Assembly: GCA_947625675.1 (NCBI GenBank)
Contig: CANQPH010000100.1
Span: 1 to 64,000, forward strand
Source: an uncultured Acetatifactor sp.
GTDB taxonomy: Bacteria; Bacillota; Clostridia; Lachnospirales; Lachnospiraceae
Length of the DNA: 64,000 nt
Direction of reading: 5' to 3'
Below the pieces are notes generated by a model. It was not told where the DNA came from and ran no database searches. It saw only the letters and a list, made by a program, of their open reading frames with translations. The stretch's first letter is position 1, and the number at the start of each line of letters is the position of its first letter. The position numbers and the translations under genes were made by a program. This document shows positions 38,312-47,723 of this stretch, one piece after another.

Positions 38312-39346
38312 ATGGCGGCAGGCAGCAATCGCAGAAATCCATATTTATCGGGAAGCACGGCGCCCAGGTGGGAACCGTCGCCGGCATACCGGGAGGGGAG
38401 CCGTCGGAGCTCGTCTTCGGTCCGGCCCACAGCATCTGGACGGGAACCGATGCCGGACCGGACAGCGGCATACCGGGAGGGGAGCCGTCGGAGCTCGTCT
38501 TCGGTTCGGCCCGCAGCATCTGGACGGGAACCATCGGCGGCTTACCGGGAAGTGTCCCGCCGGGAGCGGTCTGAGAGCCGCCTGGCCCGGGAAGGGCGGG
38601 AGCGTCAGAAGCTTCGCCGTAATCTTCAGCGCCGCAGACAGTTCCGCCGTAGGCTCCGCATCATCCTGACAGTTCTGGAGGTTGCGGCGGTGCTCTGTTT
38701 TGCGGTCCTGTTGCTTTCCCTGTTCAAACTTTCCAGCAGAGGGAGCGAGGCTGGCGCGGTCAGCGGGGACCTGGCTTGGGGAGGACTGCCGCAGCTCGGG
38801 TTCTCCGGAAGTCGGATCCAGGGGATTGACGAAGAGGTTTTCAACAGGCATCCGGAATGGACGGAAAACTATTTGACGCCCAATGAGTATTCTCGGCCTG
38901 GGGAGGCCCTGACGGAGGTGAAGAACATTTTCGTCCACTATACCGCCAACCCCGGCACCAGCGCAGCGCAGAATCGCAGCTATTTTGAACAGCAGAAGGA
39001 TATGCACCAGGCCAGCGTCAGCTCTCATTTTATCATCGGATACGATGGGGAAATCCTGCAGATTTTGCCTTTGGACGAGATCGGCTATGCAGTGAAGACC
39101 CGCAATTATGATTCCATTTCCATAGAATGTTGTTACAAATCGGAGAACGGCCAGTTCACCCAGGAAACCTATGATTCTCTGATCGCCCTCCTTTCCTGGC
39201 TGACGGAGGCCTATGACCTGGACAGCGAGGATATCCTGCGCCATTATGACTGCGGTGGGAAAAAATGTCCTCTGTATTTCGTGGATCATGAGGATGCCTG
39301 GGAGAGATTGAAAAAAGACGTGGAAGAGTACGGGGCGAAGGGCTGA
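38312..39346 (+). CDS. PGRP-type N-acetylmuramoyl-L-alanine amidase with Arg/Ser-rich repeat N-terminus and one TM segment
   Basis: N-terminal repeats AYREGSRRSSSSVRP; TM 'LRIILTVLEVAAVLCFAVLLLSLF'; 'NIFVHYTANPGTSAAQNRSYFE..SSHFIIGYDGEILQILPLDEIGYAVKTRNYDSISIECC'. Confidence 0.85.
   Translation: MAAGSNRRNPYLSGSTAPRWEPSPAYREGSRRSSSSVRPTASGREPMPDRTAAYREGSRRSSSSVRPAASGREPSAAYREVSRRERSESRLAREGRERQKLRRNLQRRRQFRRRLRIILTVLEVAAVLCFAVLLLSLFKLSSRGSEAGAVSGDLAWGGLPQLGFSGSRIQGIDEEVFNRHPEWTENYLTPNEYSRPGEALTEVKNIFVHYTANPGTSAAQNRSYFEQQKDMHQASVSSHFIIGYDGEILQILPLDEIGYAVKTRNYDSISIECCYKSENGQFTQETYDSLIALLSWLTEAYDLDSEDILRHYDCGGKKCPLYFVDHEDAWERLKKDVEEYGAKG
38385..38552 (+). repeat. Two 84-bp tandem units (28 aa each) in the amidase N-terminus
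   Basis: 'cataccgggaggggagccgtcggagctcgtcttcgg' at 38385 and 38469. Confidence 0.85.
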
Positions 39347-39476
39347 TTTGCAGAAAAGTTGTTGCACTTCTTGCGTTTATTTGGTATAGTAATGGGGTAT
39401 CGGGAGTGCCCGGGGCGCAAAAGGACGTTCCTCATTCCCGACCTAAATACCGGAGAAACACAGACAGGAGCAGCCT

Positions 39477-40130
39477 ATGAACAAGTTATCGCCATCGATA
39501 TTGGCGGCGGATTTCTGGAGGCTTGGGGAGCAGATCGAACAGGCCCGGGAAGCCGGAGCGGAGTATCTCCACGTGGACGTGATGGACGGCGTGTTTGTGC
39601 CTTCCATCTCTTTTGGCATGCCCGTGATCAGTTCCATACGAAAGAAAACGGATCTTTTTTTGGATGTGCATCTGATGATAGAACGGCCGGACCGATATAT
39701 AGAGGAATTCGCCGAGTGCGGTGCGGATCTGATCAATTTTCATTTGGAAGCGGAAGAGGATGTGAAGGACACCATCGCCCGGATTCGTTCTTTTGGGAAA
39801 AAAGTGGGGCTGACCCTGAAGCCCGCCACACCGGCGGCGGCGGTGGAGCCCTTTTTGGAGTTGGTGGACATGGTGCTGGTCATGACCGTGGAACCTGGCT
39901 TCGGAGGACAGAAGATTCTCCCGGATTGCGTGGAAAAGGTGACTCAGGTGCGCCGCCTGATCCGGGAAAAGGGACTTGACGTGGATGTGGAAGTGGACGG
40001 GGGCGTGACGGTGGACAACGTTCGTTCCATCGTGGAAGCCGGCGCTAGCGTGGTGGTGGCCGGATCCGCCGTGTTCCGGGGGGACGTGGCGGCCAATGTC
40101 AGGGCTCTGCTTCGGGAGATGAACGGGTGA
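39477..40130 (+). CDS. rpe: Ribulose-phosphate 3-epimerase
   Basis: 'LSPSILAADFWRLGEQIEQAREAGAEYLHVDVMDGVFVPSISFG', 'VLVMTVEPGFGGQ', 'VDVEVDGGVTVDNV'. Confidence 0.95.
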   Translation: MNKLSPSILAADFWRLGEQIEQAREAGAEYLHVDVMDGVFVPSISFGMPVISSIRKKTDLFLDVHLMIERPDRYIEEFAECGADLINFHLEAEEDVKDTIARIRSFGKKVGLTLKPATPAAAVEPFLELVDMVLVMTVEPGFGGQKILPDCVEKVTQVRRLIREKGLDVDVEVDGGVTVDNVRSIVEAGASVVVAGSAVFRGDVAANVRALLREMNG

Positions 40131-40169
40131 AGCAAGGGCAACGGCGACAGGACAGGAAATGGAAGCGTT

Positions 40170-40268
40170 GATGATGCATACGGCGGCAAGTCCGGGAAAC
40201 GGCGGCGCTGATGGTGCATACGGCGGCAAGTCCGGGAAACGGCGGCACTGATGATGCATACGGCGGCG
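40170..40268. repeat. Tandem array, 40-bp unit, about 2.5 copies
   Basis: 'GATGATGCATACGGCGGCAAGTCCGGGAAACGGCGGCGCT' phase at 40170, 40210, 40250. Confidence 0.9.
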
Positions 40269-40295
40269 CAGGCAGCGGTTAGAAAGGAGATTTCT

Positions 40296-42389
40296 ATGAA
40301 TCAGAACAGGGAAAAATATTATATTACGACAGCCATCGCTTATACTTCGGGAAAGCCTCATATCGGCAATAACTACGAGATCGTGCTGGCGGACAGCATC
40401 GCCAGATTCCAGAGGAAAATGGGACGGGACGTGTTTTTCCAGACCGGAACGGACGAGCATGGACAGAAGATCGAGCTGAAGGCCCAGGAGGCCGGGATCA
40501 GTCCCAAGGAATTCGTGGACAACGTGGCGGGGGTGATACGGAGCCTGTGCGACCTGCTGAACATTTCCTATGATAAATTCATCCGCACCACGGATCCGGA
40601 CCATGAGAAACAGGTGCAGAAGATTTTCCGGAAGCTTTACGAACAGGGGGACATCTACAAGGGGGCCTATGAGGGCCTGTATTGTACGCCCTGCGAGTCC
40701 TTCTGGACGGAGTCCCAGCTGGTGGACGGCAAGTGCCCGGACTGCGGCAGGGAGGTGAAGCCCGCCAAGGAGGAAGCTTACTTTTTCCGCATGAGCAAAT
40801 ATGCGGACAGGCTGATCAAGCATATCAACGAACATCCGGAGTTCATTCAGCCCGTTTCCCGCAAAAACGAAATGATGAACAATTTCCTCCTGCCGGGCCT
40901 GCAGGATCTGTGCGTGTCCAGAACCTCTTTTAAATGGGGGATCCCGGTGGATTTCGACGACAAGCACGTGGTGTACGTGTGGCTGGACGCCCTGACCAAC
41001 TATATCACCGGCATCGGCTATGATGCGGACGGGAACAGCTCGGAGCAGTACAAGAAGCTGTGGCCTGCGGATCTGCACCTCATCGGCAAGGACATCATCC
41101 GCTTCCATACCATTTACTGGCCCATTTTCCTGATGGCCCTGGGAGAGCCCCTGCCCAAGCAGGTCTTCGGCCATCCCTGGCTCCTGCAGGGGGACGGTAA
41201 GATGAGCAAGTCCAAAGGCAACGTGATCTATGCGGACGACCTGGTGGATTTCTTCGGCGTGGATGCGGTGCGGTATTTCGTGCTTCACGAGATGCCTTTT
41301 GAAAATGACGGCACCATCACTTGGGAGCTGATGGCGGAGCGGCTGAATGCGGATCTGGCCAACACCCTGGGCAACCTGGTGAACCGGACCATCTCCATGA
41401 GCAACAAGTATTTCGGCGGCGTGGTTTCCAACAAAAATGCGCAGTTGAATGAAAATGACCGGTTGGTGGATCAGGACCTGAAGCAGACGGTTGCCGGAAC
41501 CTTCGCCCGCTGCAGGGCCAAGATGGAGGATCTGCGGGTGGCGGACGCCCTGACGGAAATCTTCAATCTGTTCAAGCGCTGCAACAAGTATATTGACGAG
41601 ACGGCCCCCTGGGTCCTGGCCAAGGATCCCGCCTGTGCGGACCGCCTTTCCACGGTTTTGTACAATCTGGTGGAGGGCATCTCCATCGGCGCATCCCTGC
41701 TGGAGCCTTTCATGCCGGAGACTGCGGAAAAGATCGCATCCCAGCTGAACACTTCCCTGCGGGAGTTCGAGACGCTGGAAACCTTTGGCCTGTATCCCGA
41801 CGGCGGCAAGGTGACGGACAAGCCCCAGATCCTGTTCGCCCGTCTGGATGTGAAAGAAGTGGTAGCTAAAGCTGACGCCATGTTTGAAGAAAGGCGGATG
41901 AAAGCGGCGAGTGCGGCTTCCGCCTCGGCGGATGCAAAATCCCTTGCAGCGGCATCTGGAGCCGCAGTGACGAACCCCGGAGCTGCTGCTGCGGATCATG
42001 GTGCAGAGGTGGCAAATTCTGGAGCCGCAGCGGCAGCCCCTGTGGTGGATTTGGAGCCCAAACCGGAAATCACCTATGATGATTTCGCCAAAATGCAGTT
42101 CCAGGTGGGGGAGATCATCGCCTGCGAGGCGGTGCCGAAGTCCAAGAAGCTGCTGTGCAGCCAGGTGCGCATCGGCTCTCAGGTGAAGCAGATCGTGTCA
42201 GGCATCAAGGCCCATTATACGCCGGAAGAGATGGTGGGCAAGAAGGTCTGCGTGCTGGTGAACTTAAAGCCCGCCAAGCTGGCCGGGGTGATGTCCGAAG
42301 GAATGCTTTTGTGTGCCGAAGATGCGGAAGGTAATTTGGCCCTGATGGTGCCGGAGAAAGACATGCCGGCCGGGGCGGAGATCTGCTGA
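40296..42389 (+). CDS. metG: Methionine--tRNA ligase with C-terminal tRNA-binding domain
   Basis: 'YYITTAIAYTSGKPHIGNNYEIVLADSIARFQR', KMSKS 'GDGKMSKSKGN', C-terminal 'FAKMQFQVGEIIACEAVPKSKKLLCSQVRIG'. Confidence 0.95.
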   Translation: MNQNREKYYITTAIAYTSGKPHIGNNYEIVLADSIARFQRKMGRDVFFQTGTDEHGQKIELKAQEAGISPKEFVDNVAGVIRSLCDLLNISYDKFIRTTDPDHEKQVQKIFRKLYEQGDIYKGAYEGLYCTPCESFWTESQLVDGKCPDCGREVKPAKEEAYFFRMSKYADRLIKHINEHPEFIQPVSRKNEMMNNFLLPGLQDLCVSRTSFKWGIPVDFDDKHVVYVWLDALTNYITGIGYDADGNSSEQYKKLWPADLHLIGKDIIRFHTIYWPIFLMALGEPLPKQVFGHPWLLQGDGKMSKSKGNVIYADDLVDFFGVDAVRYFVLHEMPFENDGTITWELMAERLNADLANTLGNLVNRTISMSNKYFGGVVSNKNAQLNENDRLVDQDLKQTVAGTFARCRAKMEDLRVADALTEIFNLFKRCNKYIDETAPWVLAKDPACADRLSTVLYNLVEGISIGASLLEPFMPETAEKIASQLNTSLREFETLETFGLYPDGGKVTDKPQILFARLDVKEVVAKADAMFEERRMKAASAASASADAKSLAAASGAAVTNPGAAAADHGAEVANSGAAAAAPVVDLEPKPEITYDDFAKMQFQVGEIIACEAVPKSKKLLCSQVRIGSQVKQIVSGIKAHYTPEEMVGKKVCVLVNLKPAKLAGVMSEGMLLCAEDAEGNLALMVPEKDMPAGAEIC

Positions 42390-42485
42390 GCCGCAAAACG
42401 GGTGGGATATAGATGAATGAATTATGGCTGAATGGAATACGGACGGATGGAATACGGATGAATGTATATGGCCGAAGCTAAATCA

Positions 42486-42522
42486 AATTCGGGGCGCCCA
42501 AAACGGGCACCCCGAATTTTTA
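42486..42522. terminator. Bidirectional terminator between metG and trpB-like gene
   Basis: AAATTCGGGGCGCCC-AAAAC-GGGCACCCCGAATTT (one mismatch) followed by TT. Confidence 0.8.
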
Positions 42523-42529
42523 CGGTAAA

Positions 42530-43918
42530 TTAGAACTCATTTCCCGGGAACTTGGGAATTCCTGCGAATCCTACGGCCAGATCCTCGTCCGTGGGGATGT
42601 AGTCGTCCATTTCGCCGTCATTGAACTTTTGATAAGCCACCATGTCGAAGTAACCGGTGCCGGTGAGGCCGAAGACGATGGTCTTCTCTTCGCCGGTTTC
42701 CTTGCACTTCAGGGCTTCGTCGATGGCGACCCGGATCGCATGGCTGCTTTCCGGAGCGGGCAGGATGCCTTCCACCCGGGCGAACAGCTGGGCCGCTTCG
42801 AATACGGAGGTCTGCTCCACGCTCACCGCTTCCATCATGCCGTCATGGTACAGCTGGGACAGGATGGGGCTCATGCCGTGATAACGGAGGCCGCCCGCAT
42901 GGTTGGGGGAAGGAATGAAGTTGCTTCCCAGGGTGTACATCTTGGCCAGAGGGGTCACCATGCCGGTGTCGCAGAAGTCATATACGAACTTGCCCCTGGT
43001 CAGGCTGGGACAGCTGGCGGGTTCCACGGCGATGATGCGGTAATTTTTTTCTCCCCGGAGCTTTTCTCCCATGAAAGGAGAAATCAGTCCGCCCAGGTTG
43101 GAACCGCCTCCGGCGCAGCCGATGATGATGTCCGGGGTGATGCCGTACTTATCCAGGGCCCTCTTGGTCTCCACGCCGATCACGGACTGGTGCAGCAGAA
43201 CCTGGTTCAGCACGCTGCCCAGCACGTAGCGGTAGCCGGGGGTGCTGGTGGCCACTTCCACGGCTTCGGAAATGGCGCAGCCCAGGCTTCCCGTGGTGCC
43301 GGGATGCTCCGCCAGAATCTTGCGGCCAACGGCCGTGGTATCGGAAGGAGAAGGGGTCACCTGGGCGCCGTAGGTCCGCATCACTTCTCTGCGGAAAGGC
43401 TTCTGCTCATAGGATACCTTCACCATGTAGACCTTGCAGTCCAGTCCCAGGTATGCACAGGCCATGGACAGGGCGGTTCCCCACTGACCGGCGCCGGTTT
43501 CCGTGGTCACGCCCTTGAGCCCCTGCTTCTTGGCATAATAGGCTTGGGCAATGGCGGAATTCAGCTTATGGCTGCCGCTGGTGTTGTTGCCTTCAAATTT
43601 ATAATAGATCTTGGCCGGAGTGCCCAGCTTCTCTTCCAGACAATAGGCCCGCACCAGGGGAGAGGGGCGGTACATTTTGTAAAAATCCTGGATCTCCTTG
43701 GGGATGTCGATATAACGATTGTCATTGTCCAGTTCCTGCTTTACCAGATCCTCGCAGAACACCGCACTCAACTCTTCCGCAGTCATGGGCTGATGGGTGC
43801 CCGGATTGATCAGGGGCGAGGGTTTGTTCTTCATGTCCGCCCGCACGTTGTACCATTGCGTGGGGATCTCCTGCTCCTCCAGATAGATTTTATAAGGTAT
43901 TTCCTTTTGGTTCGCCAT
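42530..43918 (-). CDS. TrpB-like (TrpB2-type) pyridoxal-phosphate-dependent tryptophan synthase beta subunit
   Basis: 'RPSPLVRAYCLEEKLGTPAKIYYKFEGNNTSGSHKLNSAIAQAYYAKKQG', 'TETGAGQWGTALSMA', 'IIGCAGGGSNLGGL'. Confidence 0.92.
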   Translation of the reverse strand: MANQKEIPYKIYLEEQEIPTQWYNVRADMKNKPSPLINPGTHQPMTAEELSAVFCEDLVKQELDNDNRYIDIPKEIQDFYKMYRPSPLVRAYCLEEKLGTPAKIYYKFEGNNTSGSHKLNSAIAQAYYAKKQGLKGVTTETGAGQWGTALSMACAYLGLDCKVYMVKVSYEQKPFRREVMRTYGAQVTPSPSDTTAVGRKILAEHPGTTGSLGCAISEAVEVATSTPGYRYVLGSVLNQVLLHQSVIGVETKRALDKYGITPDIIIGCAGGGSNLGGLISPFMGEKLRGEKNYRIIAVEPASCPSLTRGKFVYDFCDTGMVTPLAKMYTLGSNFIPSPNHAGGLRYHGMSPILSQLYHDGMMEAVSVEQTSVFEAAQLFARVEGILPAPESSHAIRVAIDEALKCKETGEEKTIVFGLTGTGYFDMVAYQKFNDGEMDDYIPTDEDLAVGFAGIPKFPGNEF

Positions 43919-44183
43919 AGGATGCGTCCACCTCCGTGTATTTACTAATCGACATTCTATTATGTTTTCCCTTCCTTGTCAAGAAACAACTCGTCATTTC
44001 TATAACAAATTAACGTGCCAAAGTCAAACCTTGTCCGTCAGGTTTGCGGCAAATGCTTCATTAAAAATTTAAGAAAATATGATGGATAAAACTGTTGCGC
44101 CCCGGAAGGAGGATAGAGTATAATAAACATTATAAATAATGTAGTAAATTTGGAAGGTTACTTTAGAAAGGAAATGATGGATT

Positions 44184-44915
44184 ATGGGACTATTTAATTT
44201 GGACAGCCCGTTCATGCAATTCTTGAACAAGGTGGCGGACTTGATGTGGCTGAACGTTCTGACGATTATTTTCTGCATCCCCATAGTGACGGCGGGAGCT
44301 TCTTTGACGGCCATGAATTACATGGCCCTGAAAATTGTCAGGGGCGAAGAGTGTTACATTTCGAGAGGTTTTTTCAAATCCTTTAAGGAGAATTTCAAGC
44401 AGGCCACGGCGATCTGGTTCCTTCTGCTTCTGGTGGTGGCGATCCTCATCGGTGACTTCATCATCATGCAGAACTCCGAAATGGAATTCCCGACCTTCGT
44501 GCGGGTGATCATCCTCGTGGTGGGAATTTTCGTGCTTTTCACCGCCATGTTCGTGTTCCCGACGCTGGCCAGGTTTACCAACACGATCCGGGGAACCCTC
44601 AAAAATGCCTTTATGATCAGCGTTTTGAAGTTCCCCAAGACGATCCTGATGATCATCATGTACCTGATCCCCTTGGCGCTCGCTTATTTCTTCCCTCAGA
44701 TCTTCCCGATCACGTTCCTGTTCGGCTTGTCCGCACCGGCCCTGGGAAGCGCTTTCCTTTATAATAAGTTCTTCAAAGAGCTGGAGGATCGGATCCGGGC
44801 CGCCAATCCGGCCCCTGAAAAGGAAGAGGAGGAGGATGACGGGGAGAGGATCTTCAGCGACAAGGCCCTGGAGGGGATTACGGAGGACCCTGAGATCACC
44901 AGCCGTCCCCGCTGA
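44184..44915 (+). CDS. YesL/DUF624 family membrane protein
   Basis: 'GLFNLDSPFMQFLNKVADLMWLNVLTIIFCIPIVTAGASLTAMNYMALKIVRGEE'. Confidence 0.88.
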   Translation: MGLFNLDSPFMQFLNKVADLMWLNVLTIIFCIPIVTAGASLTAMNYMALKIVRGEECYISRGFFKSFKENFKQATAIWFLLLLVVAILIGDFIIMQNSEMEFPTFVRVIILVVGIFVLFTAMFVFPTLARFTNTIRGTLKNAFMISVLKFPKTILMIIMYLIPLALAYFFPQIFPITFLFGLSAPALGSAFLYNKFFKELEDRIRAANPAPEKEEEEDDGERIFSDKALEGITEDPEITSRPR

Positions 44916-45145
44916 ACAGACAGGTTGTTTAAAATGTCCAAGATTGTCTTTCGCATTTGTGTATTTTGACAACGCTCAAAAAAAACTTGAAACTTTATAA
45001 GCATTTCCCTCAATTCTGGATAAAAAGTTTGTGTAATTCGGGTATGGCGAAAAATGGCCCGGTCCGATATACTTAATTACAGTACTAAACGACAAATGGT
45101 CGTGTTAAGAGAAAGACTTTTATTATGAAAGGAGTTATTTGAGTC

Positions 45146-46261
45146 ATGGCAAGCTTATCTTTAAAGAACGTTTGCAAGGTTTATCCCAACGGCTTTGAAG
45201 CTGTTAAGAATTTCAATCTTGAGATCGCTGACAAAGAGTTCATCATCTTCGTTGGCCCCTCTGGATGCGGTAAGTCCACAACCCTTCGTATGATCGCTGG
45301 TCTGGAGGATATTTCTTCCGGCGAACTGAAGATCGGCGACAGAGTGGTGAACGATGTGGAGCCCAAGGACAGAGATATCGCAATGGTGTTCCAGAACTAC
45401 GCTCTGTATCCTCATATGTCCGTGTATGACAACATGGCATTTGGTCTGAAGCTGAGGAAGGTTCCGAAGGATCAGATTGACAAGATGGTGAAGGAAGCCG
45501 CCAAGATTTTGGATCTGTCCGCTCTGCTTGATCGTAAGCCGAAGGCTCTGTCCGGTGGTCAGAGACAGCGTGTTGCTATGGGACGTGCCATCGTGCGTAA
45601 TCCTAAGGTGTTCCTGATGGATGAACCTCTGTCCAACCTGGATGCTAAGCTGCGTGTGCAGATGAGAACCGAGATCGCCAAGCTGCATCAGAGACTGGGC
45701 ACCACCATCATCTACGTTACCCATGACCAGACCGAGGCCATGACCCTTGGTACCAGGATCGTCGTTATGAAGGACGGTGTCATCCAGCAGGTTGATACTC
45801 CTCAGCATCTGTATGATCTGCCTCAGAACCTGTTCGTTGCAGGATTCATGGGATCTCCTCAGATGAACTTCCTGGATGCCGTGGTTAAGGTGACCGGAGA
45901 CAAGGCCAGCCTTGAGATCGCAGGACACAGCATCGTCCTTCCTCCTGCAAAGTCCAAGAAGCTGATTGATGGCGGTTATGATGGAAAGACCGTTACCTTC
46001 GGTATCCGTCCTGAAGATGTATATGATTCTCCTCAGTACATTGAGGCCGCTCCGGAAGGCAGCGTGTTCACTTCCACCATCAACGTATACGAGTTGCTGG
46101 GTGCTGAAGTGCTCCTGTACTTCGATCTGGATGGCTTCGCAATGACCGCAAGAGTGGATCCCAGAACCACAGCTAGACCTGGCGACACCATCAAGTTCGC
46201 CATGGACGTTGAGAAGATTCATGTATTTGACAAGGAGACCGAGCAGGTTATCACCAACTAG
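45146..46261 (+). CDS. ugpC: Sugar ABC transporter ATP-binding protein (UgpC/MsmK/MalK family)
   Basis: Walker A 'GPSGCGKSTTLRMIAGLE', signature 'LSGGQRQRVAMGRAI', 'FLMDEPLSNLDAKLR', C-terminal TOBE region. Confidence 0.93.
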   Translation: MASLSLKNVCKVYPNGFEAVKNFNLEIADKEFIIFVGPSGCGKSTTLRMIAGLEDISSGELKIGDRVVNDVEPKDRDIAMVFQNYALYPHMSVYDNMAFGLKLRKVPKDQIDKMVKEAAKILDLSALLDRKPKALSGGQRQRVAMGRAIVRNPKVFLMDEPLSNLDAKLRVQMRTEIAKLHQRLGTTIIYVTHDQTEAMTLGTRIVVMKDGVIQQVDTPQHLYDLPQNLFVAGFMGSPQMNFLDAVVKVTGDKASLEIAGHSIVLPPAKSKKLIDGGYDGKTVTFGIRPEDVYDSPQYIEAAPEGSVFTSTINVYELLGAEVLLYFDLDGFAMTARVDPRTTARPGDTIKFAMDVEKIHVFDKETEQVITN

Positions 46262-46289
46262 GATATTCCTTTTCAGAGAAAGAAACTAT

Positions 46290-46320
46290 AGGGCTGTGCA
46301 GTTGCACAGCCCTTATCTTT
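46290..46320 (+). terminator. Rho-independent-like terminator after the ABC ATPase
   Basis: AGGGCTGTGCA-GT-TGCACAGCCCT then tatcttt. Confidence 0.8.
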
Positions 46321-46421
46321 TGAAAAAAATCTTGCATTGATTTCCAAAATATTGTAAGATTGTATTGAACTTCGCAGATAAGAATAAGCTGTGGCGGAAC
46401 CGGCGGCAGAATGGAGGAAAC

Positions 46422-47510
46422 ATGATTTCAAGTCAGATCATTCAGACAAGCATTGATGAGTTGAAGGCCATTACAAAGGTTGATTTAAATGTATACGATT
46501 TAAATGGAGGAGTTGTCGCAACCACTGCGGACATGCCAGAGATCACTACCAATCTGGTGGTGGGTTTTGCCATGTCTCCTGCGGACAGCCAGGTGATCGG
46601 CCCTCATCATTTGCTGAAAATTTTGGACGAAGGGGAGCTTCTCTACGTCCTGGTGGCCAGAGGCCTGAGCGACGACGTGTACATGGTGGGCAAGATTGCG
46701 GTCTGCCAGATCCAGAATTTGGCGGTTGCCTACAAGGAAAGATTTGACCGCAATAATTTCTTCCAGAACCTTTTGCTGGACAACCTGCTTTTGGTGGATA
46801 TCTATAATCGGGCCAAGAAGCTTCACGTGGAAGTGACCGTGCCCAGGGCGGTGTTCCTGGTGGAGACCAAGCTGGAGAAGGACAGCATCGTGACGGAGCT
46901 TTTGAAGGGGATGTTCTCCAACCAGGGCGGCGACTACATCACGGCCGTGGATGAGAGCAACGTGATCCTGATCAAGGCGGTGGAAGCGGAAACCACTTAT
47001 GAGGAACTCAACGTGATCGCCGAGACCATCGTGGCCATGATGAATGCGGAAGCCATGCTCAACGTTCGGGTGGCCTTCGGTACCATCGTGCCGGAATTGA
47101 AGGATGTCTCTAAGTCCTACAAGGAAGCCAAGATGGCCCTGGACGTGGGCAAGATTTTCTACGCCGAGCGCAACGTGGTGGCTTACAGCACTCTGGGCAT
47201 CGGTCGTCTCATCTACCAGCTTCCCATCAATTTGTGCCGTATTTTCATCGAAGAGATCTTCGGCGACAACGTGCCCATGGATCTGGACGAAGAGACCCTT
47301 ACCACCATCAACAAATTCTTCGATAACAGCCTGAACGTGTCCGAAACCTCCAGACAGCTTTTCGTGCACCGCAATACTCTGGTTTATCGGATTGAAAAAA
47401 TACAGAAGAGCACCGGCCTGGATCTTCGGAATTTCGATGATGCCCTGACTTTTAAAATTGCCCTGATGGTAGTGAATTACATGAAATATCTTGATACGCT
47501 GGAGTATTAA
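46422..47510 (+). CDS. PucR/CdaR-type HTH transcriptional regulator
   Basis: 'SSQIIQTSIDELKAITKVDLNVYDLNGGVVATT' sensory N-terminus; C-terminal 'TINKFFDNSLNVSETSRQLFVHRNTLVYRIEKIQKSTGLDLRNFDDALTFKIAL'. Confidence 0.88.
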   Translation: MISSQIIQTSIDELKAITKVDLNVYDLNGGVVATTADMPEITTNLVVGFAMSPADSQVIGPHHLLKILDEGELLYVLVARGLSDDVYMVGKIAVCQIQNLAVAYKERFDRNNFFQNLLLDNLLLVDIYNRAKKLHVEVTVPRAVFLVETKLEKDSIVTELLKGMFSNQGGDYITAVDESNVILIKAVEAETTYEELNVIAETIVAMMNAEAMLNVRVAFGTIVPELKDVSKSYKEAKMALDVGKIFYAERNVVAYSTLGIGRLIYQLPINLCRIFIEEIFGDNVPMDLDEETLTTINKFFDNSLNVSETSRQLFVHRNTLVYRIEKIQKSTGLDLRNFDDALTFKIALMVVNYMKYLDTLEY

Positions 47511-47524
47511 CTTTCCAGCCTGGC

Positions 47525-47584
47525 CAGACGTTAAGAAAAGCGGAAAATCGTGTTCCCACGGTTTCTCCGCTTTTTTAACGTCTG
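47525..47584. terminator. Long near-palindromic (60 bp) terminator hairpin
   Basis: CAGACGTTAAGAAAAGCGGAAAATCGTG-TTCC-CACGGTTTCTCCGCTTTTTTAACGTCTG. Confidence 0.8.
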
Positions 47585-47723
47585 CGAGCGCCAGGGCGTC
47601 CTGCTGAATGGGCTCCCTGGGTTATATTTTTGTCATCAGTCATAAATCGGACAACCTCCCGAATACAATATATCAGAGACGGAGGATTTTCCTGCTGCTC
47701 AATCCTTTCCTTCGGAGGTTCCC

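Noticed and set aside
38385-38552. CRISPR-like repeats
   Set aside because: Two long 84-bp in-frame coding repeats without unique spacers; no cas genes in the window.
39486-41999. 837-aa - strand ORF opposite rpe and metG
   Set aside because: Antisense to two clearly recognisable conserved genes; low-complexity His/Gln/Arg-rich product typical of GC-rich antisense frames.
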